Origin: Cafeteria roenbergensis
Taxonomy: Eukaryota > Sar > Bigyra > Bicosoecida > Cafeteriaceae
Reading direction: 5' to 3'
Assembly: GCA_008330645.1 (NCBI GenBank)
Contig: VLTN01000018.1
Coordinates: 372,001-436,000 of the forward strand
DNA: 64,000 nt
Part shown: piece after piece, positions 1 to 9,101 of the stretch
Layout: the number at the start of each line of letters is the position of its first letter
Position numbering within the stretch: position 1 is the stretch's first letter
Translations under genes and position numbers: made by a program
The notes under the pieces: generated by a model
Told to the model about the DNA's origin: nothing
What the model saw: only the letters and a program-made list of their open reading frames with translations
Databases searched by the model: none

Positions 1-1
1 G

Positions 2-3000
2 GGCGCCGCAGCGGCGCACGGGCATGAGGCGCGAGGACACGGACACAATGTCGCCTGGCAGGACGGGGCCGGGCGCCGGGAGCCCTGGGGCGGGTCCGTC
101 GGGTGCGGTGCAGGCCTCCCGCTCGGACAGGGCAACGAAGGGCGCGCCGGGGCGGCTGCCCCCCATGCCAGGCAGGCGGCGAAGCACGGTGTCGGAGTGG
201 TTGAGCTTGAGGATGCGGCCGGCCGACACCGCCCCCCCGGCCTGCACCAGGCCCACGGGCCGCTGGAGCGCCACGAGGCCCGGCTGCACGGCGCGCACGA
301 CGGCCGGGCCGAGCGGGTCGGCCAGGAAGAGCACGTCGCCCTTGCGCACCCGGAGGCCCAGTGGGCCGCTGCTGCTCAGCGACAGCGCCCCTGCCTCGGC
401 GTCCACCACGGCGCCGGTGGGCTCGACGGTCCCGGCGAACGGGGAGCGGGGGAGAAGCTCGATCACGATCCCGACCACCTCCACCGCGGCCGCGGGAGCG
501 GGCCCGACGGCGGTGTCAACTGCCATGGCCAAGGGAGCGCGCTCTGCCGCGGGAGCGGGCGAGGCGCCCGGCGCGGGCGAGGGCGAGGCGGAGGGCGCCG
601 CCCTGCCCCCTGCAGCGCCGGCAGTGGCGTCCCCCCCTGCCGCGGCCTCGTTCGGGTCGGGCGCGCCTCCGGCGCTGCGGCCGGTGCGGGCGCCGCCGGT
701 TGCGCCGCCCTCTGTGACGGTTGGGTCCTGAAGCGCGCGCTCCACGGCGGGCACGGGCCGCGTGAGGGTGAGCTTGCCGTCGCGAGGGTCGCAGGACAGC
801 ACGCTGGCCCGGTGCGGCCGGTCCAGCACTACAGACCGGGCGGCGGAGCGGTCCTCTGAGCCGTCGAGCCGGATGACCATGCCGCCGCGAAGCAGCAGCC
901 CGTCCCCCGAGATGACCAGCGCGCAGAGCGCGGGCCTCACCAGCAGCGTGTCCGCGCTCCCGGACCCCGCCCTGCCCATGCCGGGCAGCGCCCTGCCGAG
1001 GCGCACCCTGGGCGCGAGTCTCAGGAGCTGGAAGCCCTTTCCCGATGGCCCAGTGTAGCCGTCAGAGAGGAGCACGGTGCGGCCCTTGACTTCCGCTGCC
1101 ACCACCGGGTGCGCCACGGTGACGAGCACCGACTCGCCGGGGCTGAGCTCGGGGCGGAGGTCGCCGGCAGTGACGCCCAGCTCGGAGGAGCCGGGCTCGA
1201 TGCTCACCTCCCCGGAGCAGAAGATTCGCGACACGGCCGGGCCGGCCACAGCCTGGGCCTCGGCGTCCTCGCGCCCGAGAACGCCGTCGCGCCACAGCTG
1301 CCGCCTCGCGATGTCGGCTGGGGTGATGGTCTGGTCCCCGTCAACGTCCGCAACGGAGGCCTGCCAACGGAAGGCCGCCGGGAGGAGGCCGAGGTTGAGG
1401 CGAGCGAGCCGAACCGCCACGAGAAACTCGTCGGCCTGGATGGCCCCGTCCCTGTCAGCGTCCGCCAGCGCAATCACGCGGGAGGCCTTGGCCACCGCGG
1501 CGGAGCGGTCCTCCCCCGCGGCGAGCACCTCTTCGAGGTCGGCACGCGAAATGGCCCTGCCCCCCTGCTGGCCGCGGGTGGTGGCCGAGGCGAAGATCAT
1601 GAAGGCGGCTCGCTCCAGCGAGGAAGGGTGAAGGTCTGCCCCGGCCTTGGCCTCTGCCACGTCCGCGTCGCGAAGGCGACCCAGCGGCACGCGCGCGTGA
1701 GGGGCCTTGGACCCCATGGTGGCCGGCTTCGCGGCGCCCTCGCCCCCGTCTTCCCACTCCCGCCACGCGGCCCCGTCACCCGCTCCAGCTCCAGCTGCCG
1801 CGCCGCCGCCGCCGCCGCCGCCGCCGCCCTTGCTGCTCCCGTTGCCGGACCCGTCGCCGGACCCGTCGCCGGACCCGTCGCCGCCACCAGGGCCATGGCC
1901 AGCACCGCCGTCGTCCTCCAGCCCGCAGGCCGGGCCCTTGAAGCCCGCAGCGCACACGCACTCTCCGTCGCCGCCCCCGCCGCGGTCGCCTCCCTCGGCG
2001 CAGCGCCCCCTGCCGGAGCAAATGGCCCCGAACTCGTCCCGCGGGCAGGCCCTTCGATCGCAGGCCGCGCCGTACCACGGAAGCGAAACGGCCCTCGCGC
2101 CCCCCACCGTTGCCTTGTCAGCAGAGCAGGTACACGCGCCCGTGGCAACGTTGCAGGTGCCGTGGCCAGAGCACGGCACGTCGGCGAGCAGGCTGGGGCA
2201 GCGACGGGTGTCGCAGGCCTCCCCCAGCCACGGCACGCGCTGAAACCGCCTGGGAAGCGGCCGAGCCGGCGGCCGGATGCCGCCGTCCCCCGTTGCGTTG
2301 GCGCTGCCCCCAGCCCCGCCGTCCGACACAAACACGCCAATGCTGCGGAGACGCTCCATCTGGCTGGCCGCCTCCTCCGGGTCTGACAGGGGCGCTGCGG
2401 GCCCCAGGTCGACCACCACGGTGTCGCACGAGCACCGGCCGCGGACCGAGTCGCAAGACCCGTGGCCCGAGCAAGACTGCGACACGGACATCTCGTTGGA
2501 CTCGAGCATCGGCTCGCCGCTGCCGCCGGGGCAGGCAAGGAAGGGCGACTGGCAGTACACGCCCGCCCACCCCGGCACGCAGCGGCAAGCAACGTTCCGC
2601 CAATCGCCAGGGCGGGCCGCCAGCGCCGCGACGTCGACTGCCTCGGAGTCGCCGAGGGCTTCTGGGAACCCGGCTGAGCCGTTGAGCGGCCTACAGACGC
2701 CGTGACCGCTGCAGTTGAACGCGCACCCGGCCATGCGCTCAGCCACGATGGCCCGCTCCGCCCGCGACACCTCTGCCTCGACAGGCCGGCTGCCCGCGAG
2801 GAGGAGCCGGTGCTCCAGGGCGCGCGGGAGCCCCGCCGCTCGCTCGTCGGCCCCTTCGTAGTACGAGAAGCCGCCTCCCGCCACCAGCACGGTGGTGGCG
2901 GCGCGCAGCAACGGCTTGGCGGCGGCGGCGGCAGCGGGGGAGTCCAACCCGGCGCTGGCGGCAGCAGCGGTGGAGGGTTCCGGCAGGCGCGGCGCCACAG

Positions 3001-6000
3001 TGACTGCGACGTCAAGGCCCCGTCCCAGGCCCTGCGGCGTGACGCACAAGACAGAGGTGGCAGAGAGCACGGCGGAGCGACGGCACTGCCTGCCGTTCAC
3101 CTCCACGGTCACCCTGACACGCCGAATGCCAGCCGACGCAAAGCGCGCATCCGTGGCGGCGTCCGAGTCGCCGGCACTGTCGTCGGGTCCTGCCAAGTCG
3201 GCCGCGCGGCGCGCCAGCTGCGCCGTCGACGCGGTGTTCCCGGGCTGCAGCACCGCAGCCGCGGCGGCGGACTTTGCCAGCACCACGGCGATCTCCCTCG
3301 ACGCCTTGGAGGCGGCAAGGAGAGCAGCGCGGAGGCCGCCGCCCTGCAGCACCACCATCTCGCCGCCACCGTCGCGGCCAAGAGAGGGCGTGGCCACCAG
3401 CAGGGGCGGCAGTCCCCGGTCGGCAGGAGAGACCCCGGCTCGCCCCCCCTGCCCCGCCTCCGCCTCCGCTTCCGCCTCCGCCTCCGCCTCCGCATCCGCA
3501 GAGCCCTGGGCGAGGGCTCTCGGCGCCGAGAGCCAGGGCATCGTCTGCGCGAACTCCACGGCCGCCGTCCAAGCCTCCGCTGCGTGGGCCCCCACTGTGT
3601 CCCCGACTCCAGGCGACATGCACGTCGCGTTGTCCGACGCCAGCGCTGCGAGCGCAGCGGCGCCGGGCGGCAGCTCTGCAAGCACAAACACGTCGCCAAC
3701 GCGGCCGACTAGGGCGAAGGACCCGGCGTTGCCGGGCTGCTTGAACCCCTCCAGCCGCACCAGAGCGCCTCGCACGGGGTGCGAGGGCGGAGCAGGGGGC
3801 GCTGCGTTGGAGACCGCGGACTGTCCGGCAAGGCTGCCTGCCCAGTCTGAGGGCCAGCCCACGCCGAGCAGGCGCTGCCCGGTCAGGCTGCGAGCCATGG
3901 CCTCGGGGGGCGCCCACACCAGGCCCACGCGGCCCACGCCCAGCCGCGGGGACCACTCCCACGCCTGCTTCGGCGCCGGCGGCGCAAGGCGCCCCGCGGG
4001 GCGAGCGGCTCCGGGGGGACCCGCGACCACAGCCGCTTCCAGGGACTGCGCCGTGCTGGACCCGCCGAGGAAGCGCGCCGCGTCCCTGCCGCGTCGGCTG
4101 CGCTCCGAGTCGCGCCCCAGGCCGAACGCTGAGGCGACCGCGTCAAGGGCGGAGCTGCGTTCCTCACCGGAGCCCGCGCCGGCCCTGGCAGCGCCCTCGG
4201 TTCGATCCAGGAGGACTGCCGCGCTGCTGGCGGGATCGGCGGCGGCGAGCACGCCCGGGTGGGCCACGGCGCCCGCGCCAGGCAGCGGGCGTGCCCGCGC
4301 CCTCTCCCCGTCCCGTGCGGCCGCAGCTTCAGCCCGCTCGCGAGCGGAGACGACTCCCGCGTCGGCTGTGGCGCCTGTCGTGGCCGACACTGAGAGAAGA
4401 GCAGGGCCGCCGCCAGGGCTCCCAGCCGCAGCAGACGTCGCGCGCGAGGCCTTGGCGGCCTTGGCGGCGCTGGCGGCCACTGCCGCCGCCGGGTACGACC
4501 CCATCACGAGCAGCGGCGCAGACGGGCGGGCCGGACCGACAACGGCTCGCGCCCCCCCCGCCGGGTACGGCTTGTTGCCGCCTGTGGTGCCGCCGGGGTG
4601 GGGCGCCGACTCGGCCAGGAGCACCGCGCCGTCGGACGCAAACTCCGGCGACAGCCAGTCCACCAGGCCGCCCCGGCACGGCGAGGCCTCGCCGAGCACG
4701 AACGTGATGTCGGCATCGGCGGGCAGAGGGGAGGAGGCCTCCACGCTGTAGTTGGAGCCAGGGGGAGCGCCCCTGCCGGCCGCGTCTGGCGAGCCCGCCG
4801 CCGCTGCGCGCAGAGCAGCGTCGACGTCCGCCTGGTCGCGGTCCGCCTCCTGGGACCGGCCCTTGCCGACGATTGCGTCGCGGACCACGAACACGCCGCG
4901 GTTGCCGGGCCACGCGAACCCCCGAAGGCGGACGGCGTCGCCTGGGCCGAGGGACGCGCCGACGAGCGCCGCCGGAGCGCGGACGACGACCAGGGGCTCG
5001 GAGGTCACGGGGCGGCCGGTGAGCGCCGCGGCCTGCACCTGCGCCGCGCGACCGGCGAAGACGGCGATGGGGGCGCCGCCTGTGGCCGGGCCCAGCGCGA
5101 GGCGGGCCGTTGCGAGGCCGGGAGTGGGCCTCGAGCCGCTGCCGTCGTCGTCCTGCGCGCGGACCTCTCGGATGATGAGGGCGCCAGCTCGGTTCGTCTC
5201 CGGCGACGCCCAGGCGGCCCTGCCCTCCCCCGTCTGGTCCGGCGCGATCTCAGCGAGCACGATGCCGTTGCCGCCGGGGGCGTAGCCCGCCACGCGGAAC
5301 ATGCCCCGGTTGGCAGGGTCCGCAAACCCGAACAGGGAGACGGCCTCGCCCACAGCGAAGGACGGCCTGGCCGGGACGGATGCCGGCAGCCACACGAGGC
5401 CAAACACCCCTTCCGCTCCCTGCACCCCGGCCATGCCGGGAGGAGGCCGCAGCGCCGTGCCCGCGAGGCCGGTCGATGGGTCGGCCGCCGCTGCGCGGAC
5501 GTCGCTCCCGTTCCGTGCTGCAGCGTAGCGAGCGGCCACCTCTGCCACCACCGCCTCGAGCAGCCCAGACTCCTTCGCGTCCCGCGGCGCCTCGTGCGCG
5601 GGCACGCGCTCCACCACCAGCTCCGCACCGGGAACCGCTGGCCCTGCCGTAGACCCGGAGCCCGCCACCATGGCGCCCGCAGCGTTCACCTCCCGCCGCA
5701 GCCAGCGCACCCTGCCGGCCGCCGTGGCCTCTCGGAGCGAAGGGGAGGCGTGCGGCCACATGGCGCCGGGCCCCCCGCGTCCGTCGCCGCCCCCCTGCCC
5801 CGCGGAGGCGTTGGCGCTCAGAAGGCCCTGCACGACGCGCGACAGGCTGCGCAGCTCGTTGCGCTGCGACCGCCCCTCCGCCACGAAGCTCCCTGGGTCA
5901 GCGCCTCGCGCGGATGCCGGCAGCCAGGGCGCCTCTTCCGCCTGGTGCCGCTCTGCTGCGGTCCGCACGCGGTCGAACGCTTCCTGCAGCTCGGGCGCGT

Positions 6001-6310
6001 ACGTTCGGGAGAGCAGCGGCCCGCCGGGCCCAACTTCCCCAGCGCTGGGGTCGCTGCCCATGAGCGAGGTCCAGTTGCCAGCGCCGTCCGCGTGCGCCAC
6101 TGCGCCCAGCCGCCCGTGGTACGAGTGCATGGCCCCGTCGAGCGCGCGCATGTCTTCTTCGAGGAGGACAAGCACTGGGGCGCGGCCTACGTCCCTGACT
6201 CCGGGTCCGGAAGACCGAGTGCGTCCTGCGCGAGGGGGGGGGGCGGCGTGCGAGCAGCAAAGCGCCACAGCAAGCGTGGCCAGCGACGCGCGCACGGCAG
6301 TTCCACGCAT
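2..6310 (-). CDS. Secreted EGF-like/TIG/EF-hand multidomain protein, C-terminus off the window
   Basis: A single uninterrupted frame (about 2,100 codons) starts at an ATG at 6310 and runs off the left edge. The start gives a good signal peptide: MRG, then a hydrophobic stretch ending near residue 25 (ALCCSHAA). Visible in order: three copies of a module with the core GF-x-x-P-x-N-x-G-x-F (residues about 328, 463 and 853); a TIG/IPT-like sandwich (about 965-1105, ending in NGRQC...CVTPQGLG); four EGF-like cysteine modules (about 1190, 1275, 1375 and 1445, e.g. CSGHGTCNVATGACTC and GECVCAAGFKGPACG); a Gly/Ser/Asp linker; and two EF-hand loops (DADRDGAIQADEF near 1616, DVDGDQTITPAD near 1657). 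This is the pattern of an extracellular matrix or cell-surface Ca2+-binding adhesion protein. Whether it ends in a membrane anchor cannot be seen. I do not recognise a named orthologue. The other strand carries long open frames without domain signal. Confidence 0.8.
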   Translation of the reverse strand, partial: MRGTAVRASLATLAVALCCSHAAPPPRAGRTRSSGPGVRDVGRAPVLVLLEEDMRALDGAMHSYHGRLGAVAHADGAGNWTSLMGSDPSAGEVGPGGPLLSRTYAPELQEAFDRVRTAAERHQAEEAPWLPASARGADPGSFVAEGRSQRNELRSLSRVVQGLLSANASAGQGGGDGRGGPGAMWPHASPSLREATAAGRVRWLRREVNAAGAMVAGSGSTAGPAVPGAELVVERVPAHEAPRDAKESGLLEAVVAEVAARYAAARNGSDVRAAAADPSTGLAGTALRPPPGMAGVQGAEGVFGLVWLPASVPARPSFAVGEAVSLFGFADPANRGMFRVAGYAPGGNGIVLAEIAPDQTGEGRAAWASPETNRAGALIIREVRAQDDDGSGSRPTPGLATARLALGPATGGAPIAVFAGRAAQVQAAALTGRPVTSEPLVVVRAPAALVGASLGPGDAVRLRGFAWPGNRGVFVVRDAIVGKGRSQEADRDQADVDAALRAAAAGSPDAAGRGAPPGSNYSVEASSPLPADADITFVLGEASPCRGGLVDWLSPEFASDGAVLLAESAPHPGGTTGGNKPYPAGGARAVVGPARPSAPLLVMGSYPAAAVAASAAKAAKASRATSAAAGSPGGGPALLSVSATTGATADAGVVSARERAEAAAARDGERARARPLPGAGAVAHPGVLAAADPASSAAVLLDRTEGAARAGAGSGEERSSALDAVASAFGLGRDSERSRRGRDAARFLGGSSTAQSLEAAVVAGPPGAARPAGRLAPPAPKQAWEWSPRLGVGRVGLVWAPPEAMARSLTGQRLLGVGWPSDWAGSLAGQSAVSNAAPPAPPSHPVRGALVRLEGFKQPGNAGSFALVGRVGDVFVLAELPPGAAALAALASDNATCMSPGVGDTVGAHAAEAWTAAVEFAQTMPWLSAPRALAQGSADAEAEAEAEAEAEAGQGGRAGVSPADRGLPPLLVATPSLGRDGGGEMVVLQGGGLRAALLAASKASREIAVVLAKSAAAAAVLQPGNTASTAQLARRAADLAGPDDSAGDSDAATDARFASAGIRRVRVTVEVNGRQCRRSAVLSATSVLCVTPQGLGRGLDVAVTVAPRLPEPSTAAAASAGLDSPAAAAAAKPLLRAATTVLVAGGGFSYYEGADERAAGLPRALEHRLLLAGSRPVEAEVSRAERAIVAERMAGCAFNCSGHGVCRPLNGSAGFPEALGDSEAVDVAALAARPGDWRNVACRCVPGWAGVYCQSPFLACPGGSGEPMLESNEMSVSQSCSGHGSCDSVRGRCSCDTVVVDLGPAAPLSDPEEAASQMERLRSIGVFVSDGGAGGSANATGDGGIRPPARPLPRRFQRVPWLGEACDTRRCPSLLADVPCSGHGTCNVATGACTCSADKATVGGARAVSLPWYGAACDRRACPRDEFGAICSGRGRCAEGGDRGGGGDGECVCAAGFKGPACGLEDDGGAGHGPGGGDGSGDGSGDGSGNGSSKGGGGGGGGGAAAGAGAGDGAAWREWEDGGEGAAKPATMGSKAPHARVPLGRLRDADVAEAKAGADLHPSSLERAAFMIFASATTRGQQGGRAISRADLEEVLAAGEDRSAAVAKASRVIALADADRDGAIQADEFLVAVRLARLNLGLLPAAFRWQASVADVDGDQTITPADIARRQLWRDGVLGREDAEAQAVAGPAVSRIFCSGEVSIEPGSSELGVTAGDLRPELSPGESVLVTVAHPVVAAEVKGRTVLLSDGYTGPSGKGFQLLRLAPRVRLGRALPGMGRAGSGSADTLLVRPALCALVISGDGLLLRGGMVIRLDGSEDRSAARSVVLDRPHRASVLSCDPRDGKLTLTRPVPAVERALQDPTVTEGGATGGARTGRSAGGAPDPNEAAAGGDATAGAAGGRAAPSASPSPAPGASPAPAAERAPLAMAVDTAVGPAPAAAVEVVGIVIELLPRSPFAGTVEPTGAVVDAEAGALSLSSSGPLGLRVRKGDVLFLADPLGPAVVRAVQPGLVALQRPVGLVQAGGAVSAGRILKLNHSDTVLRRLPGMGGSRPGAPFVALSEREACTAPDGPAPGLPAPGPVLPGDIVSVSSRLMPVRRCGA
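1848..1884 (-). repeat. 12-bp tandem repeat coding Gly-Ser-Gly-Asp
   Basis: Three tandem copies of GGACCCGTCGCC, coding a GSGD linker between the EGF modules and the EF-hands of the EGF/TIG protein. Confidence 0.8.
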
Positions 6311-6912
6311 CCGGGCTCCTCCCCAACTCTGCGCTTGCTCAAGGCCCTCAACCTCTCCAGCTCCCACGCAGAGGCAAAGTGCGAGAGCGTGCTCCTCGCA
6401 GTCCCGGCGTGTCTGGCGCCCGCAGGCCGGCCCCATCGCAAGCGCAGGGCCACAGACGCGCCGAGCCAGCCGCCTCACCGCCCCTCGCCCAGAGAGCGGC
6501 AATCCATGCCGCAACACACGCCAGCAGGACCCGCTGCGGCGAGCCCATGGCAGCCCGCCGAGCTGGCAGTGCGGTGCGGCTGCCGGCGCCGTGGCTGGGC
6601 TCTGCCAGGCGGTCCCGTTCGCATTTTGCCGCGAGCCGCGAGAATCGCAGCGCGCGGGCGGAATAGCAGGCTGTGCCGTGATTGAGTGCCGCACAGCGAC
6701 GCGGTGTCGTCACGCAATGGGTTGGGCTCCGCGGGCGGGGAGGCAGCAGCAGCGCGCCGCTGGCGTGGGACATGCAGGCGCACGTCGAGAAGGCTGGCGC
6801 GCGAGCTCGCTGGCAAGAGCGGCAAGAGGCGAGAGGGGGAGGGGGCTCGCGCACACACAGATGCACACACAAACACACAGGACGGGCGCGAGTTTTGGGG
6901 CCTTGCGTCGGA
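6311..6912. other. Intergenic region between RPN3 3' end and the EGF/TIG gene start
   Basis: 602 bp between two genes transcribed in the same direction (minus). It should hold the promoter and 5' leader of the EGF/TIG gene and the 3' end of RPN3. The only structure I see is a CA-rich simple repeat at about 6851-6880. No coding frame here has recognisable domains. Confidence 0.5.
6851..6880. repeat. CA-rich microsatellite
   Basis: An imperfect CA dinucleotide tract (ACACACAGATGCACACACAAAC core) lies just downstream of the RPN3 stop codon. It would be in the 3' UTR or the spacer. Confidence 0.7.
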
Positions 6913-8960
6913 TCACATGTCCATCTCGTCCTCGTCCTCCTCGTCCTCCTCGCCGAAGACATCGTGCTCCTCGATGGCCTTGGCAAAGGCAGCCTCCTCG
7001 TCCTCGCGCTGCCGGGCCTCCATGAGCGCCGCCTCGTCCTTCTTGAAGGCGCCGGGCGGGTAGCGCATTGCCTTCACGGCGTCCGTGTGAATGTCGAGGC
7101 AGAACTCGATGCGGCGGTGGAACTCCTCCTTGGGCCTCGCGGTGGCATACACGTCCTCCGCGGCCGAGGCGATGAGGCAGCCACGGTCGTGGTCCAGCTC
7201 TGCACGGATGACGCCGTCGCTGATGGCCTTGGCGCAGAGGAACTCGGCGTCCATGGCGGAGTCGAGACCCAGCAGCGACGCAATGTCGGCGAAGCCAATC
7301 GCCGAGTACGCGCGGGTGATTTTGTTCAGGCCGGAGCGAATCACCGTGCGGCGGAGGCGCTGCACGAGGGGAAGGGTGGAGTCCTTCTCGAGCTGGGAGC
7401 GGTGGGCCTCCATGCACGCGGTGAAGGCCTCCACGTCGCCCCTGCGGACCGCCTGGGTGAGGGCGAGGTAGGGGAGAAGGGCCGCCGCCATGCGCTTGTC
7501 CGGGTCGCCCCCGTCGGAGCCCGCGATGCCGGCGAAGACGACTCGCTCCGGCACGATCCCGCGCAGCAGCTGCACCACGATGCTGTGCTTCTGCACGAGC
7601 TGCTTGAACCCAGTGCCGGTGGAGGCGGGGGCCTTGCGGAGGGCCTGCGTGAGGCAGGCGTCGGCTCCTGGGTAGTCGGCCGAGATGGAGAGGACGCGGC
7701 CCTTGGCGAAGAGGAAGCGCACCAGCTGGGCGGAGCTGTCCAGCGGGAGCGTGGCCTCCACGTGCTCGATGAGGCGCGCCGCCGGGAGGTAGCGGCGCTG
7801 CAGGAGCATGCCCCGCAGAACCAGGTTGATGGCCACGGCCTGGCTGCAGGTGTCGTGGCGCAGCGAGGCAGTGCGGTGGATGGAGAGCAGCATGGGCTGC
7901 AAGGCTGGGAGGTGGCCGTTGCGCTCTGCCGCCAGGCCCATGAGCTGCAGCGCCCGGCCCGCGAGCGGGTCCAGGGTGCGACGGCTGAGCTGCAAGGCGG
8001 CCTGCACGAGGTCACTCGCGTGGCGCTCAGCCGGCTCCCACATGCCCAGCCGAGCCGCAACTCCGGCCACGAGAAGGCCGATGTACATGGCCCGCTCCGG
8101 CGCCGAGTCCGCCGTGAGGGGAACGGGCTTGCGCTTGGGCACGTCCTTGGCATCGGCGTCGGCCGCGGGCTTCTCGGCCTTGGCATCGGAAGCAGCAGCC
8201 GCAGCCGCAGCCGACGAGGACGAGGACGAGGACTGAGCGGGGGAGGCATCGTCGGTGCCGGCCGGCGGGGCAGGCGCTGCCGGCTCCAGCGCCGCCGCGG
8301 CCTCGAGCAGAGCTCTGGCCGCTGCCCCAGCCTCCCCGTTCCCGATGTTGGAGGAAACAAACTCCAGCAGCTCCGCGGTGCGGATGTGCTTGCGGATGTG
8401 GTTGGCGTACCTGAGCACGCGCTGCACCAGGGAGGGGTCCTTCGAGGCGATGGACCTCTCGATGAGCTCCAGGTGGTACTTGAGCGCTGCACTCACTCGA
8501 GAGAGGCGGGGAGGGCAGCGAGCGCAGGGTTGGGAAGCGCGACCCCGCTGGGGCCAGCACAGGGTCCTGACCGGGGAGGAGCGACCCCCCACAGGGGGCT
8601 CGTGGCTGGCGAGCAGCGGGGAACGCAGGCGCAGGACCGCGGCCCAGACGCCCCGACGCTGCTCATCGCCGCCCGGCAACAGGAGCTGCGGCGCGCCGTG
8701 CACGCCCCGCGCGCCCGCCCCCACGCCCGCTGCTGGACGTAGCTGTCGGCGCGGATCGCAAGCGGGTCGGGGACGCCGCGGCGCGGCTCCCGCTCGCCGC
8801 TGGGCCTTGCCGAGCAGACGCTGTTCAGCGGGGAACCGGATCAGGTCGGCCCGCACGCGCGCGGCTCACTCTCGGGGACAGTCAGGGGCGCAGCCGGAGC
8901 GGGCTTGGACGCCTCATCGGGCTTGACCTTGGGCGCGCCCGCGGCAGCCGAGGACGACAT
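6913..8960 (-). CDS. RPN3: 26S proteasome regulatory subunit RPN3 (PSMD3), two exons
   Basis: Lid subunit of the 19S regulatory particle, a scaffold PCI protein. CDS is complement(6913..8486, 8870..8960), 554 aa, close to the family's usual 500-535. Exon 1 (ATG at 8960) encodes a short Ala/Pro-rich leader; the 383-bp intron has a GTGAGC donor and a TGCAG acceptor. The body matches RPN3 throughout: LRHDTCSQAVAINLVLR, GRVLSISADYPGADACLTQA, ALRKAP...GFKQLVQKH, and the PCI part ADIASLLGLDSAMDAEFLCA, followed by FCLDIHTDAVKAMRYPP and an acidic tail (EEDEEDEDEMDM), which is usual for the family. The open frame extends upstream through the intron, but that part has no homology. It is head-to-head with DGAT2. 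Confidence 0.95.
8487..8869 (-). other. RPN3 intron
   Basis: 383 bp. Donor GTGAGC directly after CCCGAGA; acceptor GAGTGCAG directly before CGCTCAAG. Joining the two restores a continuous frame (PET-LKYHLELIERS). The intron is open in the exon 2 frame over most of its length, so naive gene calls would include it. Confidence 0.8.
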
Positions 8961-9101
8961 GGGGCGGGAGCCAGGCTGTGCGGGATCGCCTGCCGTCCCG
9001 GGCCGCCAGCCAAGCCGCCGCCTTGCCGGCAGAGCCGGCGCGCGGCTTGTGGAGCGGGCGAGGCCCCCGGCCACCTCGTGCCGGCTGCCGGGGTATCGGC
9101 G
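8961..9101. promoter_or_regulatory. Bidirectional promoter region RPN3/DGAT2
   Basis: Only 141 bp separate the two opposed start codons. The sequence is GC-rich, with no TATA-like element visible. A shared promoter is inferred from the arrangement alone. Confidence 0.5.

Noticed and set aside
1597-3015. Minus-strand open frame of 472 codons
   Set aside because: Wrong frame on the right strand; the adjacent frame holds the EGF and TIG motifs continuously.
4598-8742. Long plus-strand open frames (about 695 and 686 codons) opposite the EGF/TIG gene and RPN3
   Set aside because: Arg/Gly/Ala-dominated translations without domain logic; the opposite strand carries clear signal peptide, EGF, EF-hand and RPN3 sequence. 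High GC removes stops from antisense frames.
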